Source of the DNA: Melioribacteraceae bacterium 4301-Me
Lineage (GTDB): Bacteria; Bacteroidota; Ignavibacteria; Ignavibacteriales; Melioribacteraceae
Assembly: GCA_041538185.1 (NCBI GenBank)
Contig: JBGORM010000001.1
Span: 496,001 to 560,000, forward strand
Direction: 5' to 3'
Length of the DNA stretch: 64,000 nt
The position numbers and the translations under genes are program-made. The notes below the pieces were generated by a model. It saw only the letters and a list, made by a program, of their open reading frames with translations. It did not search any database and was not told the DNA's origin. Below, in pieces: positions 8,601 through 17,146 of the stretch. Each line of letters starts with the position of its first letter. Positions within the stretch are counted from its first letter, which is position 1.

Positions 8601-9347
8601 ATGCTCACAGTTAAGAATCTAACAAAGGAATATATTGATTATGCTGGTTATAAAAAAACTATATTTACAGATATTAGCTTTGATATAGACGAAAAAAAAG
8701 TTAATACTGTAATTGCACCAGTTGGCTCAGGAAAATCTACTTTATTGAGAATAATTGCTGGCTTAATAAAATTTGACAGCGGTGAAATCAATAAACAGAA
8801 AGATTCAAAAATTGTTTTCATTCCTTCTAAGCCTTCATCTTTCCCTTGGTTTAATGTTGAAGAGAATATTAAATTATTTGCAGAAGACAAATCCGATAAA
8901 GCCGTTTTAAACTTTATTGAGAAGGTTGGTCTTGAAGGCTATGAAAAACACTATCCACATAACAAAAGTATTGGATTTAGATATAGAATTGCTTTAGCCC
9001 GAGCATTGGCAGCTGGTGGAAACATAATATTACTTGATGAACCATTTAATGATATTTCAGCGGATTATAAATACGATATTTACAATTTAACTCGACAAGT
9101 TGTTAAAGAGTTAAATATAACTATCTTATTAGCAACTACAGATATTACGGAAGCAATTTTTCTTTCCGATAAAATTATTTTATTTAAAAAAAATGCAAAG
9201 GGCAGACTTACAGAATTAGCAGTTAATTTTCCTGAAAAGCGTACTGAGGATATATTAACTAATGAGACAGCCGAAAAAATTAAAAACGAAGTAGAACGAT
9301 ACTTTAAACAAAACTTATCAAGACAATTTTTTAAAATAACTTTTTAA
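8601..9347 (+). CDS. ABC transporter ATP-binding protein with degenerate motifs
   Basis: About 248 residues. Walker A is intact (GSGKST in APVGSGKSTLLRII near residue 45) and so is Walker B with its catalytic Glu (IILLDEP). Other motifs are changed. The Q-loop Gln appears to be Ser (IPSKPSSFPW), the LSGGQ signature reads KSIGFR, and the H-loop His is Thr (ATTDITEA in place of the usual THD). The general pattern still resembles SsuB/TauB-type ATPases. I chose the ATG at 8601, with AAGGA at 8584-8588, over an in-frame TTG at 8577 inside the permease gene. It is paired with the upstream permease. Whether it hydrolyses ATP normally is uncertain. Confidence 0.8.
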   Translation: MLTVKNLTKEYIDYAGYKKTIFTDISFDIDEKKVNTVIAPVGSGKSTLLRIIAGLIKFDSGEINKQKDSKIVFIPSKPSSFPWFNVEENIKLFAEDKSDKAVLNFIEKVGLEGYEKHYPHNKSIGFRYRIALARALAAGGNIILLDEPFNDISADYKYDIYNLTRQVVKELNITILLATTDITEAIFLSDKIILFKKNAKGRLTELAVNFPEKRTEDILTNETAEKIKNEVERYFKQNLSRQFFKITF

Positions 9348-9350
9348 ATA

Positions 9351-10895
9351 ATGGAGAAAAAAATAGAAAAACTTCTTCAGTTGCGTCAGTTGGCATTGTT
9401 AGGCGGTGGAGAAGAAAAAATTAAAAGCCAACACGAAAAAGGCAAACTCACAGCTCGAGAAAGAGTTCAACTTTTGGTCGATCCAGGCAGTTTTAACGAA
9501 ATTGATATGTTTGTCAAACACCGCTCATCTGACTTTGGGTTAGAGCAGCAAAAGTTGCTGGGCGATGGAGTAGTAACTGGCTATGCAACAATAAATGGAA
9601 GAGCTGTTGCAATTTACAGCCAAGATTTTACTGTTTTTGGTGGGTCACTTTCTAAAGCTCACGCTGAAAAAATATGCAAGATAATGGATGGCGCAATGAA
9701 ACTTGGTATTCCTGTTATTGGGTTAAATGATTCCGGCGGAGCGCGAATACAAGAAGGTGTAGTTAGTCTTGGAGGTTATGCAGATATTTTTTTGAGAAAT
9801 ACATTAGCCTCAGGTGTTATTCCACAAATTAGTGCAATTTTAGGCCCTTGTGCAGGAGGTGCTGTTTACTCACCAGCAATTACTGATTTTATTTTCATGG
9901 TTAAAGGTACAAGTCACATGTTTGTTACAGGTCCTAATGTCGTAAAAACTGTTACACATGAAGAAGTTAGTTTTGAAGAACTTGGCGGTGCTGAAACTCA
10001 TGCTACAAAAAGCGGTGTAGCGCACTTTATATATGATAATGAAGTAGAGGTATTTCAAAAAATAAGAGAGTTGCTGGAGTATCTTCCTTCTAACTGGAGA
10101 GAAACACCACCACAAAAAACTTTTAACTTTGAGCAAGATTTATTTATTCCAGAGTTAGATGAAATTGTGCCGGATAATCCTAACAAACCTTATGATATGA
10201 AGAAAATAATTAAGCTGATTTTAGATGACGAAAAATTTTTAGAAGTGCATGAAAATTATGCTCAGAACATAATTGTTGGATTTGGAAGAGTTGGAGGAAT
10301 TTCTGTTGGTGTGATTGCAAACCAGCCTATTGTGCTGGCTGGTGTTTTAGATATTAATGCTTCCGTAAAAGGTGCAAGATTTGTAAGATTCTGCGACGCA
10401 TTTAACATTCCTTTATTAGTTTTAGAAGATGTACCTGGATTTTTACCAGGTACAGAGCAAGAATGGAACGGCATAATTAGACACGGCTCAAAATTACTAT
10501 TCGCATTTTCAGAAGCAACCGTACCTAAAATAACAGTCATTATTCGAAAGGCTTATGGTGGTGCATACGACGTTATGAACTCTAAACACATACGAGGGGA
10601 CTTTAACTTTGCCTGGCCTACAGCAGAAATTGCAGTGATGGGTCCAAAAGGCGCAGTTGAAATAATTTTTAGAAAAGAAATTTCTAAAAGCGATAATTCT
10701 CAAGCACTGATTGAAAAAAGGGTTAATGAATACACTGACAAATTTGCTAACCCTTACGTTGCAGCCGAATGGGGTTATATTGATGATGTTATTATCCCTC
10801 ATGAAACAAAATTAAAATTGGTCAATGCGTTCCATCTTCTGAAAACTAAAGTTGATTCTAATCCTAAAAAGAAGCATTCTAATATACCTTTGTAA
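9351..10895 (+). CDS. Acyl-CoA carboxylase carboxyltransferase subunit (propionyl-CoA carboxylase beta-like)
   Basis: A 514-residue carboxyltransferase with two crotonase-like halves. It moves CO2 from carboxybiotin to an acyl-CoA, most likely propionyl-CoA. The N-terminal half shows [26 protein letters not shown] and [12 protein letters not shown]. The C-terminal half shows [19 protein letters not shown] and [14 protein letters not shown]. The length is typical of PccB/MmdA. Its presumed partners, biotin carboxylase and biotin carrier, are encoded together at 43.7-45.7 kb rather than next to it. It begins three bases after the ABC ATPase gene, probably by chance of operon packing. A role in a decarboxylase complex (MmdA) cannot be excluded. 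Confidence 0.92.
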   Translation: MEKKIEKLLQLRQLALLGGGEEKIKSQHEKGKLTARERVQLLVDPGSFNEIDMFVKHRSSDFGLEQQKLLGDGVVTGYATINGRAVAIYSQDFTVFGGSLSKAHAEKICKIMDGAMKLGIPVIGLNDSGGARIQEGVVSLGGYADIFLRNTLASGVIPQISAILGPCAGGAVYSPAITDFIFMVKGTSHMFVTGPNVVKTVTHEEVSFEELGGAETHATKSGVAHFIYDNEVEVFQKIRELLEYLPSNWRETPPQKTFNFEQDLFIPELDEIVPDNPNKPYDMKKIIKLILDDEKFLEVHENYAQNIIVGFGRVGGISVGVIANQPIVLAGVLDINASVKGARFVRFCDAFNIPLLVLEDVPGFLPGTEQEWNGIIRHGSKLLFAFSEATVPKITVIIRKAYGGAYDVMNSKHIRGDFNFAWPTAEIAVMGPKGAVEIIFRKEISKSDNSQALIEKRVNEYTDKFANPYVAAEWGYIDDVIIPHETKLKLVNAFHLLKTKVDSNPKKKHSNIPL

Positions 10896-10969
10896 AATTT
10901 TTTGATAAATACAGAGTAGAATTAACACCTTAGATAGTAATAGAATAATTGAATTATTTCACAATTAAC

Positions 10970-11000
10970 TTGACAATATTTCCATAAGACTTTAACTTGC
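10970..11000 (+). promoter_or_regulatory. Predicted promoter of the LysM transglycosylase gene
   Basis: TTGACA at 10970-10975 is followed after 17 bases by TAACTTGC at 10993-11000. This fits both a sigma-70 spacing and, with one mismatch, the Bacteroidota TAnnTTTG box. It lies in the 132-base gap before the GTG start at 11028. Confidence 0.5.
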
Positions 11001-11027
11001 AAAAGAAAAAATACAAAAGGAGTTTTA

Positions 11028-13823
11028 GTGCGAAGGATAATTTTTACCATTACTGCAGCTATCTTAACAATCTTTCTCTACTCTTGTGGTGTTATTACTC
11101 CAGTTGCCAAAAATAATCAACAGCAAACAAAGGATACAGTTAAGACAGCCCAAACAACAAATGTAATTAATGAGATGATGGAATCTGCTAGGAAAGATTA
11201 TGTAAATGCTCTTTATAAACAAAAATTAGGTTTTAAGACAGAGGCACTAAATCTTTATGAATCAGCATTATCAAAAATAAACTCGATTAGTTATTATCCG
11301 ACTGTTGAAGAGAATGAATCCTTTTTGGAATTAGAAAATTCAATAGTTGAAGACTATCAAAAATATGTAGAGAGCTTAGATGAGTTACCAAAAGATGTCT
11401 CTATTTCTGCTTTAGAAGAATGGATAAACAAAAACATATCGGACGTAGAAGGGCAAAATCAAGATTCAACAAATACAGAAGAAGAAGAAGTTCAAAATAC
11501 TGTTATTGTAATAGGTGATTTTTCTTTGGATGTGAACAGATACGTCGAACAATTTATTGAATATTTTACTGGAAGAGGAAGACAATATGTTGAATTATGG
11601 TTGTCACGCTCCGGTAAATATTTTCCAATGATGGCTAAAATTTTTGCAGAAGAAAAAGTACCACAGCAATTAATATTTTTAAGCATGGTTGAAAGCGGCT
11701 TGAATCCAAACGCAAGATCTTGGGCAAGAGCTGTTGGTCTTTGGCAATTTGTTAGAGGCACAGGAAGATTATACGATTTAAATGTTGATTTTAATGTAGA
11801 TGAAAGAAGAGACCCGGAAAAAGCAACAAGAGCCGCTGCAAGGCACTTAAGAGATTTATATTATTCTTTGGGTGATTGGTACTTAGCCATTGCAGCATAT
11901 AATACTGGCGAAGGAAATGTTCGCAGGGCAATGAGACGCGCAGGTTCAAGTGATTTTTGGAAAATTAGACCTTTTTTGCCGCGAGAAACAAGAAGTTACG
12001 TTCCACAATATATTGCAATTACTTTAATTGCAAGCCAACCAGAAAAATATGGCTTTACAAATATTCAATACGAAAAGCCTACTGAATACAAAGTCTATAA
12101 TGTAAATGAAGCTACTGACTTAAACATTTTGGCTAAATGTGCTGGCATTAGTGTTGACTTACTAAAAGATATGAATCCTGAATTGCTGCAGCCTTATACA
12201 CCGCCAGATTACAAAGGTGGTTACCCATTAAAAGTTCCTGCTAAAACTTATGATGCATTTGTGCAAAACCTGTCATCCATTCCAGATGATGCGAGACTAA
12301 AGTTTGTGATGCATGAGGTGAAACGCGGCGAAACTCTTTCTCAAATTGCTGAACAGTATAACGTTGATTTAAATCAGCTAGCGGAATTAAACAACATCTC
12401 TGTTAGATCTCGAATTAGACCTGGCGAAGAATTACGTATACCAACACAAAATTATAATTTCGACGATTCTGCTATTAATACCGACACTATGCTAGCAATT
12501 GAAGATGAAATTGCATCGATTGATTCGGTGGCACCTTACCAATTCCAAGTTACTGATGCTACTAACCCGGATAAATTTATGAAGATTTATAACGATATAG
12601 GCCATGATTCAGTAAAAATAATTATTCCTGATAATTCCGAGCCTGTTCAATATACAGTTAAAAGATATGATAATTTAGTCGACATTGCAGATTTGTTCGA
12701 TGTTAGAGTTTCGGATATAAGAAATTGGAATAACCTGCCATATACTTCAACAATACATGTTGGTCAAACATTAACAATGTATGTGCCTAAGGACAAAAAA
12801 GACTATTATGCAAAACTCGATGCAATCTCAAAAAATGAGAAGTTGGCACTATTATCTGCAAACTCTGGAAATGTGTGGATTGAACATAGGATTAAAAATG
12901 GTGAAAATCTTTCCACCATTGCATCTAAATATGGAGTTACAGTTGCTCAAATTAAAGAATGGAATAATTTAAGAAGCGACATTATTCACCGCGGAAAAAA
13001 AATAATGATTTATGCTGGTGATCCTAAATACTTGAGCTATACTAAATCTAATAACACTGCCAGTGAACAATATGTAACTAAATATAAGGTTAAAAGGGGT
13101 GATTCTTTAAGTGAAATTGCGTTAAAGTTTGGTGTTTCGGTTGCACAGTTAAGATTATGGAACAGGCTGTCATCTAATCGAATTGTTGCAGGTACTTATC
13201 TTAAGATTCATGGTAAAGATAATCCAATTTCTTATGGAGACAACACAACCAAAAAAGATGCTAATGAAATTAGCTATAGAATCAAAAAGGGTGATACTAT
13301 TAGTGAAATTGCTAACGCTTTTAAGGTGAAAATTTCTGATATAAAAAAATGGAATAATCTTCATGACGATATTTTAATTGCTGGACAGAGTCTTACAATT
13401 TACACACATAATGACGTTTCTGCTTCTGAAAATGCAACTTCAGTTGGTGATGAAATAACTAATGATTCTATTTACTATATTGTAAGAAAAAACGATACTC
13501 TTGGAGAAATAGCTCGTAAGTTTAACACTTCGGTCAATGTTTTAAAAAAATGGAATGACCTTAGTAATAACCTGATTAAAGTAGGTCAGCAGTTAATTGT
13601 AAAGCAGCCGCTTGGAAATACAGCAACAAAAACATCACCTAATAAAAAGAATAAAATAACTAAGAAAGGCATTGACAAGAACGCTAAAATTCATAAAGTT
13701 AGAGAGGGCGAATCTTTGTGGACTATTGCTAAAAAGTACAATGTGAAAGTAAACGATATTATTTCATGGAATAATTTAGAAGATGATAAAATTAAAGTTG
13801 GACAAACACTAAAAATATTTTAA
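11028..13823 (+). CDS. LysM-rich membrane-bound lytic murein transglycosylase (MltD-like lipoprotein)
   Basis: A 931-residue peptidoglycan-cleaving enzyme of the envelope. The N-terminus is a lipoprotein signal with lipobox LYSC at residues 17-20. A Glu/Gln-rich stretch follows, then an SLT domain (about residues 190-340) with catalytic Glu in [10 protein letters not shown] near residue 222, plus [12 protein letters not shown] and [12 protein letters not shown]. From about residue 425 I count seven LysM repeats, each with a motif of the form KxGxTLxxIAxxFxVxxxxLxxWNNL, separated by short linkers. E. coli MltD has only two. The GTG start has AAAGGAG at 11016-11022. It stands alone between its promoter and the downstream TPP riboswitch. 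Confidence 0.93.
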   Translation: MRRIIFTITAAILTIFLYSCGVITPVAKNNQQQTKDTVKTAQTTNVINEMMESARKDYVNALYKQKLGFKTEALNLYESALSKINSISYYPTVEENESFLELENSIVEDYQKYVESLDELPKDVSISALEEWINKNISDVEGQNQDSTNTEEEEVQNTVIVIGDFSLDVNRYVEQFIEYFTGRGRQYVELWLSRSGKYFPMMAKIFAEEKVPQQLIFLSMVESGLNPNARSWARAVGLWQFVRGTGRLYDLNVDFNVDERRDPEKATRAAARHLRDLYYSLGDWYLAIAAYNTGEGNVRRAMRRAGSSDFWKIRPFLPRETRSYVPQYIAITLIASQPEKYGFTNIQYEKPTEYKVYNVNEATDLNILAKCAGISVDLLKDMNPELLQPYTPPDYKGGYPLKVPAKTYDAFVQNLSSIPDDARLKFVMHEVKRGETLSQIAEQYNVDLNQLAELNNISVRSRIRPGEELRIPTQNYNFDDSAINTDTMLAIEDEIASIDSVAPYQFQVTDATNPDKFMKIYNDIGHDSVKIIIPDNSEPVQYTVKRYDNLVDIADLFDVRVSDIRNWNNLPYTSTIHVGQTLTMYVPKDKKDYYAKLDAISKNEKLALLSANSGNVWIEHRIKNGENLSTIASKYGVTVAQIKEWNNLRSDIIHRGKKIMIYAGDPKYLSYTKSNNTASEQYVTKYKVKRGDSLSEIALKFGVSVAQLRLWNRLSSNRIVAGTYLKIHGKDNPISYGDNTTKKDANEISYRIKKGDTISEIANAFKVKISDIKKWNNLHDDILIAGQSLTIYTHNDVSASENATSVGDEITNDSIYYIVRKNDTLGEIARKFNTSVNVLKKWNDLSNNLIKVGQQLIVKQPLGNTATKTSPNKKNKITKKGIDKNAKIHKVREGESLWTIAKKYNVKVNDIISWNNLEDDKIKVGQTLKIF

Positions 13824-13864
13824 TTAATTAACAATTTAGTAGTTCTTTAACATATTTTAAAAAA

Positions 13865-13953
13865 GTCGTTAGGGGTGCCCCTCATTATAGTGCTGAGTGG
13901 CTGAGAACATACCCTTGAACCTGATCTGGATAATACCAGCGTAGGAAAACGGC
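13865..13953 (+). ncRNA. TPP (THI-box) riboswitch
   Basis: The conserved THI-box elements appear in order: AGGGGTGCC (13871-13879), a CTCA/TGAG stem (P3), CTGAGA (13901-13906), ACCCTTGAACCTGATCTGG (13911-13929), and ATACCAGCGTAGG (13933-13945). The closing helix P1 can form between GTCGTT (13865-13870) and AACGGC (13948-13953). The usual GTAGGGAA is shortened to GTAGGAAA. It lies between the transglycosylase stop and a TonB receptor gene and is followed by a terminator, so it should switch transcription off when thiamine pyrophosphate is plentiful. Confidence 0.97.
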
Positions 13954-13972
13954 GGCGAGAATAATTAAGTAT

Positions 13973-13999
13973 AAGCCGTTTTCCCGTAACGGCTTTTTT
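13973..13999 (+). terminator. Riboswitch-controlled Rho-independent terminator
   Basis: AAGCCGTT (13973-13980) pairs with AACGGCTT (13988-13995) across a 7-base loop and is followed by a run of six T. The 5' arm GCCGTTTT (13975-13982) is also an exact complement of AAAACGGC (13946-13953), whose last six bases form riboswitch helix P1. Ligand binding would therefore free the terminator arm. This is the expression platform for the thiamine genes. Confidence 0.92.
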
Positions 14000-14024
14000 A
14001 TTTCTCAAAAAAAGGAGGGATAAA

Positions 14025-16493
14025 ATGAAATACTTAATTATTCTTTTTTTTATTTATTCATGCACTCTTTTTGCACAAATTAAAGGAAGAGTCTTGAAAG
14101 CATCAGACCAATCACCATTACCTTTCGCAAACATTATAGTAGAAGGTAAAAACATTGGAACTTCTTCTGATTCTTCTGGTTATTTTACCTTAAGTTATCA
14201 ACTAAACTTAAGCGATAAAATTAAAATAAGTTACCTTGGTTACGAGCCTAAAATTTTTTCGGTGTCGGAATTCACTCCAAATGTAGTTAAAAACATTTAT
14301 TTGAATAGTAAATTAATCCCTAGCCAGACTATTTTAGTTGAAGCCAGCATAGGTGAAGAAGGGAAAACCCCAATAACTTTTTCTAAAGTTAATCGGGCAG
14401 AGATACAAGCTGATTATATAGTACAGGATATTCCTCAAATACTCAGTAGTCTGCCATCAACCACTTTTTATTCAGAAAATGGAAATGGCATTGGTTATAA
14501 TTATCTTAGTATCCGCGGTTTTGACCAAAGGAGAATTTCTGTTTCTATAAATGGTATACCTCAAAACGATCCTGAAGACCATAATGTTTATTGGCTTGAT
14601 TTTCCCGACTTGTTGGATAATACTGAACTAATTCAAGTACAAAGAGGAGCGGGTTCTGGAATAATTGGTTATCCTGCTATCGGAGGTTCAATTAACATTA
14701 TCACGTCTTCCTTTACAGATAAACCAACAATTAATTTTAACAGTTCAGTAGGTAGCTACAATACTCGTAAATATAGTTTTAGTTTTGGAAGTGGATTGAT
14801 TTCTAATAAATATTCCTTCTATGCAAAGCTTTCTCAAATACTGAGCAGTGGTTATAGAAATTCCAGCTGGACTAACTTTAAAGCCTATTATTTCTCAGCG
14901 GTAAGGTACGATAAAGATTTTATAACTCAATTAAACTTGTACGGCGGACCAATAGCTGATGGCTTAGCTTATGAAGGATTACCAAAGTTTGCTATCAAAG
15001 ATAAGAACTTGCGAAGAGCAAATTATTCTTATTGGGAAGCAAATAATAATAATTACACTTATACATTGGAAAGGAGACCCGAAGAAATTGAAAACTTTTT
15101 TCAACCTCATTTTGAATTGTTAAATGAATGGCAAATTACTCAAAATATTAAATTTAACAGTGCTCTTTTTTTAGTATTAGGAAATGGCTTTTTCGATTAT
15201 GATGGTTCATGGGCAGATACTTCATACTTCCGATTAACAGCTCAGAACGGTTTTCACCCAACTCAAAATCCAACTGATGCTCTAATACGTGCACAAGTAG
15301 ATAATACTCAATGGGGATGGATACCGCGGCTAAGTTTTAAACATGAAAATGGTGACTTAATTTTTGGCGGTGAATTTAGATTACATAGTTCGGTTCACTG
15401 GGGAAGTATTAATTATGGAAGTAATCTGCCAGAAGGTCTAACTAAATCTTTCCGTTATTATTATTACGAAGGGGGCAATAATATCTTTAACTTCTTCGTA
15501 CATGAAAATTACTATTTAAATGAACGCTTTAGTTTATTAGGCGAACTTCAATTTGCATATCATAAATATCAAATAAAAAACGAAAGATACCTTTCAAATA
15601 ATTTTTCTTTAAGTGACCTTTTCGTTAATCCAAGATTAGGAGTTAATTTTAGTTATAATAATAACTTAAGCTTTTACTTTGCTTTTGCACGTACGACTCG
15701 TGAACCACGACTTAAAAATTACTATGATGCGGCAGAGTCAAGCGGTGGCAGCGTACCGCAATTTAAAGTAAATCCAGATGGAAGTTATGATTTTTCTAAA
15801 CCATTGGTTAACCCGGAAACTATGAACGATTTTGAATTTGGTGCCGATTATAATGCTAACAATGTTGCTTTCTCTGTTAATTTATTTTATATGCTTTTTA
15901 ACAACGAAATTGTTAAGCAAGGACAAGTGGATAGATTTGGACAGCCAATCACTGGAAATGCTGATCAAACAATTCATAGAGGAATTGAATTAACCGCTTC
16001 TGTTAAATTCAATAAATGGTTTTCATTTATAGTTAATGGTACGCTCAGCGATAATTATATTTCTAAAGGAATTAATTACATTAAATCCAATGGCCAAACT
16101 TTTCCTCTTGATTTAAGCGGCAATAGAATAAGCGGGTTTCCTGATGTGATGTTTAACGGAATTATAAAAATAAATTATAATAATTTTTATGCAAATATTT
16201 CGGCTAAGTATGTCGGCAAGTATTACTCTGATAATTACGACAAAAATTTAGCTAAGTATCTTAAGCTTTATCCTAATTTTATTGACTATACTGACAATGA
16301 AGTTCCTTCATACTTTACTACTGATGTATATTTAAGCTACGATTTGAATCTTGATTTGTTTTCTGGACCTGTAAAAATATTTGCACAAATTAATAATGTA
16401 TTTGATAATTTGTATGCTGCTTATGCAATTGGCAAAAGCTTTTTCCCTGCTGCTGAAAGGACATTCTTATTTGGTTTTAAATTTGGCATATAA
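14025..16493 (+). CDS. TonB-dependent outer-membrane receptor, predicted thiamine receptor
   Basis: An 822-residue receptor. The signal peptide (residues 1-18, cut after LFAQ) is followed by a carboxypeptidase-regulatory-like beta-sandwich (about 19-95, KGRVLKASDQSPLPFANI), a plug domain (about 115-225, with SIRGFDQRRISVSINGIPQND and VQRGAGSGIIGYPAIGGSINI) and a 22-strand-type barrel. It takes up its ligand across the outer membrane using energy from TonB-ExbB-ExbD. Thiamine is inferred as the ligand because the TPP riboswitch lies directly upstream and thiamine pyrophosphokinase directly downstream. GGAGGG at 14014-14019 fixes the ATG. Its stop overlaps the next start (TAATG). Confidence 0.93.
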   Translation: MKYLIILFFIYSCTLFAQIKGRVLKASDQSPLPFANIIVEGKNIGTSSDSSGYFTLSYQLNLSDKIKISYLGYEPKIFSVSEFTPNVVKNIYLNSKLIPSQTILVEASIGEEGKTPITFSKVNRAEIQADYIVQDIPQILSSLPSTTFYSENGNGIGYNYLSIRGFDQRRISVSINGIPQNDPEDHNVYWLDFPDLLDNTELIQVQRGAGSGIIGYPAIGGSINIITSSFTDKPTINFNSSVGSYNTRKYSFSFGSGLISNKYSFYAKLSQILSSGYRNSSWTNFKAYYFSAVRYDKDFITQLNLYGGPIADGLAYEGLPKFAIKDKNLRRANYSYWEANNNNYTYTLERRPEEIENFFQPHFELLNEWQITQNIKFNSALFLVLGNGFFDYDGSWADTSYFRLTAQNGFHPTQNPTDALIRAQVDNTQWGWIPRLSFKHENGDLIFGGEFRLHSSVHWGSINYGSNLPEGLTKSFRYYYYEGGNNIFNFFVHENYYLNERFSLLGELQFAYHKYQIKNERYLSNNFSLSDLFVNPRLGVNFSYNNNLSFYFAFARTTREPRLKNYYDAAESSGGSVPQFKVNPDGSYDFSKPLVNPETMNDFEFGADYNANNVAFSVNLFYMLFNNEIVKQGQVDRFGQPITGNADQTIHRGIELTASVKFNKWFSFIVNGTLSDNYISKGINYIKSNGQTFPLDLSGNRISGFPDVMFNGIIKINYNNFYANISAKYVGKYYSDNYDKNLAKYLKLYPNFIDYTDNEVPSYFTTDVYLSYDLNLDLFSGPVKIFAQINNVFDNLYAAYAIGKSFFPAAERTFLFGFKFGI

Positions 16494-17146
16494 TGAAAAA
16501 ATGTATAATAATAGCAAATGGACAAAAGCCTTCTAAGACAGTACTAAACTTTTTAACGAAAAAGAATTACAATACTATCTTTTGTGCTGATGGCGGTGCT
16601 AACCATGCTTATTCATTGAAAATAATCCCCGATTTCATAATCGGGGATTTGGATTCTATTAATAAAAAAGTGTTGGAATATTACTCCAATAAGTGCAAAA
16701 TAATTAAATATAAAAGTCAATATAGTACTGATGTAGAAAAATGCTTAAAGTATGCAATAAGAAAGGGCTTTACTGAAGCAATATTATTAGCGGCTACTGG
16801 AGATAGACTTGATCATTCATTTTGTAATTTGGGTATTGTTCTAAAATTTTATGATAGTATAAAAATAAAAATTGTTCATCAGAAATCCTTTTTATTTGCA
16901 GCCTCTGGAAATATAAAGTTCCAAACAATAAAAGATGAGCAAATTTCTATATATGGATTCAATTCAAAAACTAAAATTACTTCTCACGGCTTAAAGTACC
17001 CATTAAAAAATACAGCTCTGCCATTTGGAGTTAAAGAAAGCACCAGCAATTCTGCAACAGGAAGTTTAGTAAGGTTAAAAATTACTCGCGGCAAAGTTTT
17101 CGTTATCCGTCAATTCGAAATAATTAAAAAATATGGTTTCATTTAG
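16493..17146 (+). CDS. Thiamine diphosphokinase
   Basis: A 217-residue thiamine pyrophosphokinase, making TPP from thiamine and ATP. Visible motifs are CADGGANHAY, PDFIIGDLDSI, STDVEKCLKYA and GDRLDHSFCNLG, which bind nucleotide and metal in the N-terminal domain. A C-terminal beta-sandwich carries the thiamine-binding segment NSATGSLVRLKI. The length matches bacterial ThiN/TPK1-like enzymes. The start overlaps the receptor stop by one base, and the end overlaps the symporter gene by 14 bases, so all three are translated from one riboswitch-controlled message. The gene confirms that salvaged thiamine, not its pyrophosphate, is the likely cytoplasmic substrate. Confidence 0.93.
   Translation: MKKCIIIANGQKPSKTVLNFLTKKNYNTIFCADGGANHAYSLKIIPDFIIGDLDSINKKVLEYYSNKCKIIKYKSQYSTDVEKCLKYAIRKGFTEAILLAATGDRLDHSFCNLGIVLKFYDSIKIKIVHQKSFLFAASGNIKFQTIKDEQISIYGFNSKTKITSHGLKYPLKNTALPFGVKESTSNSATGSLVRLKITRGKVFVIRQFEIIKKYGFI

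Noticed and set aside
9870..10802. Minus-strand frames inside the carboxyltransferase gene, some Cys-rich
   Set aside because: They are shadows of a conserved gene. The Cys pattern reflects complement codons, not a zinc protein.
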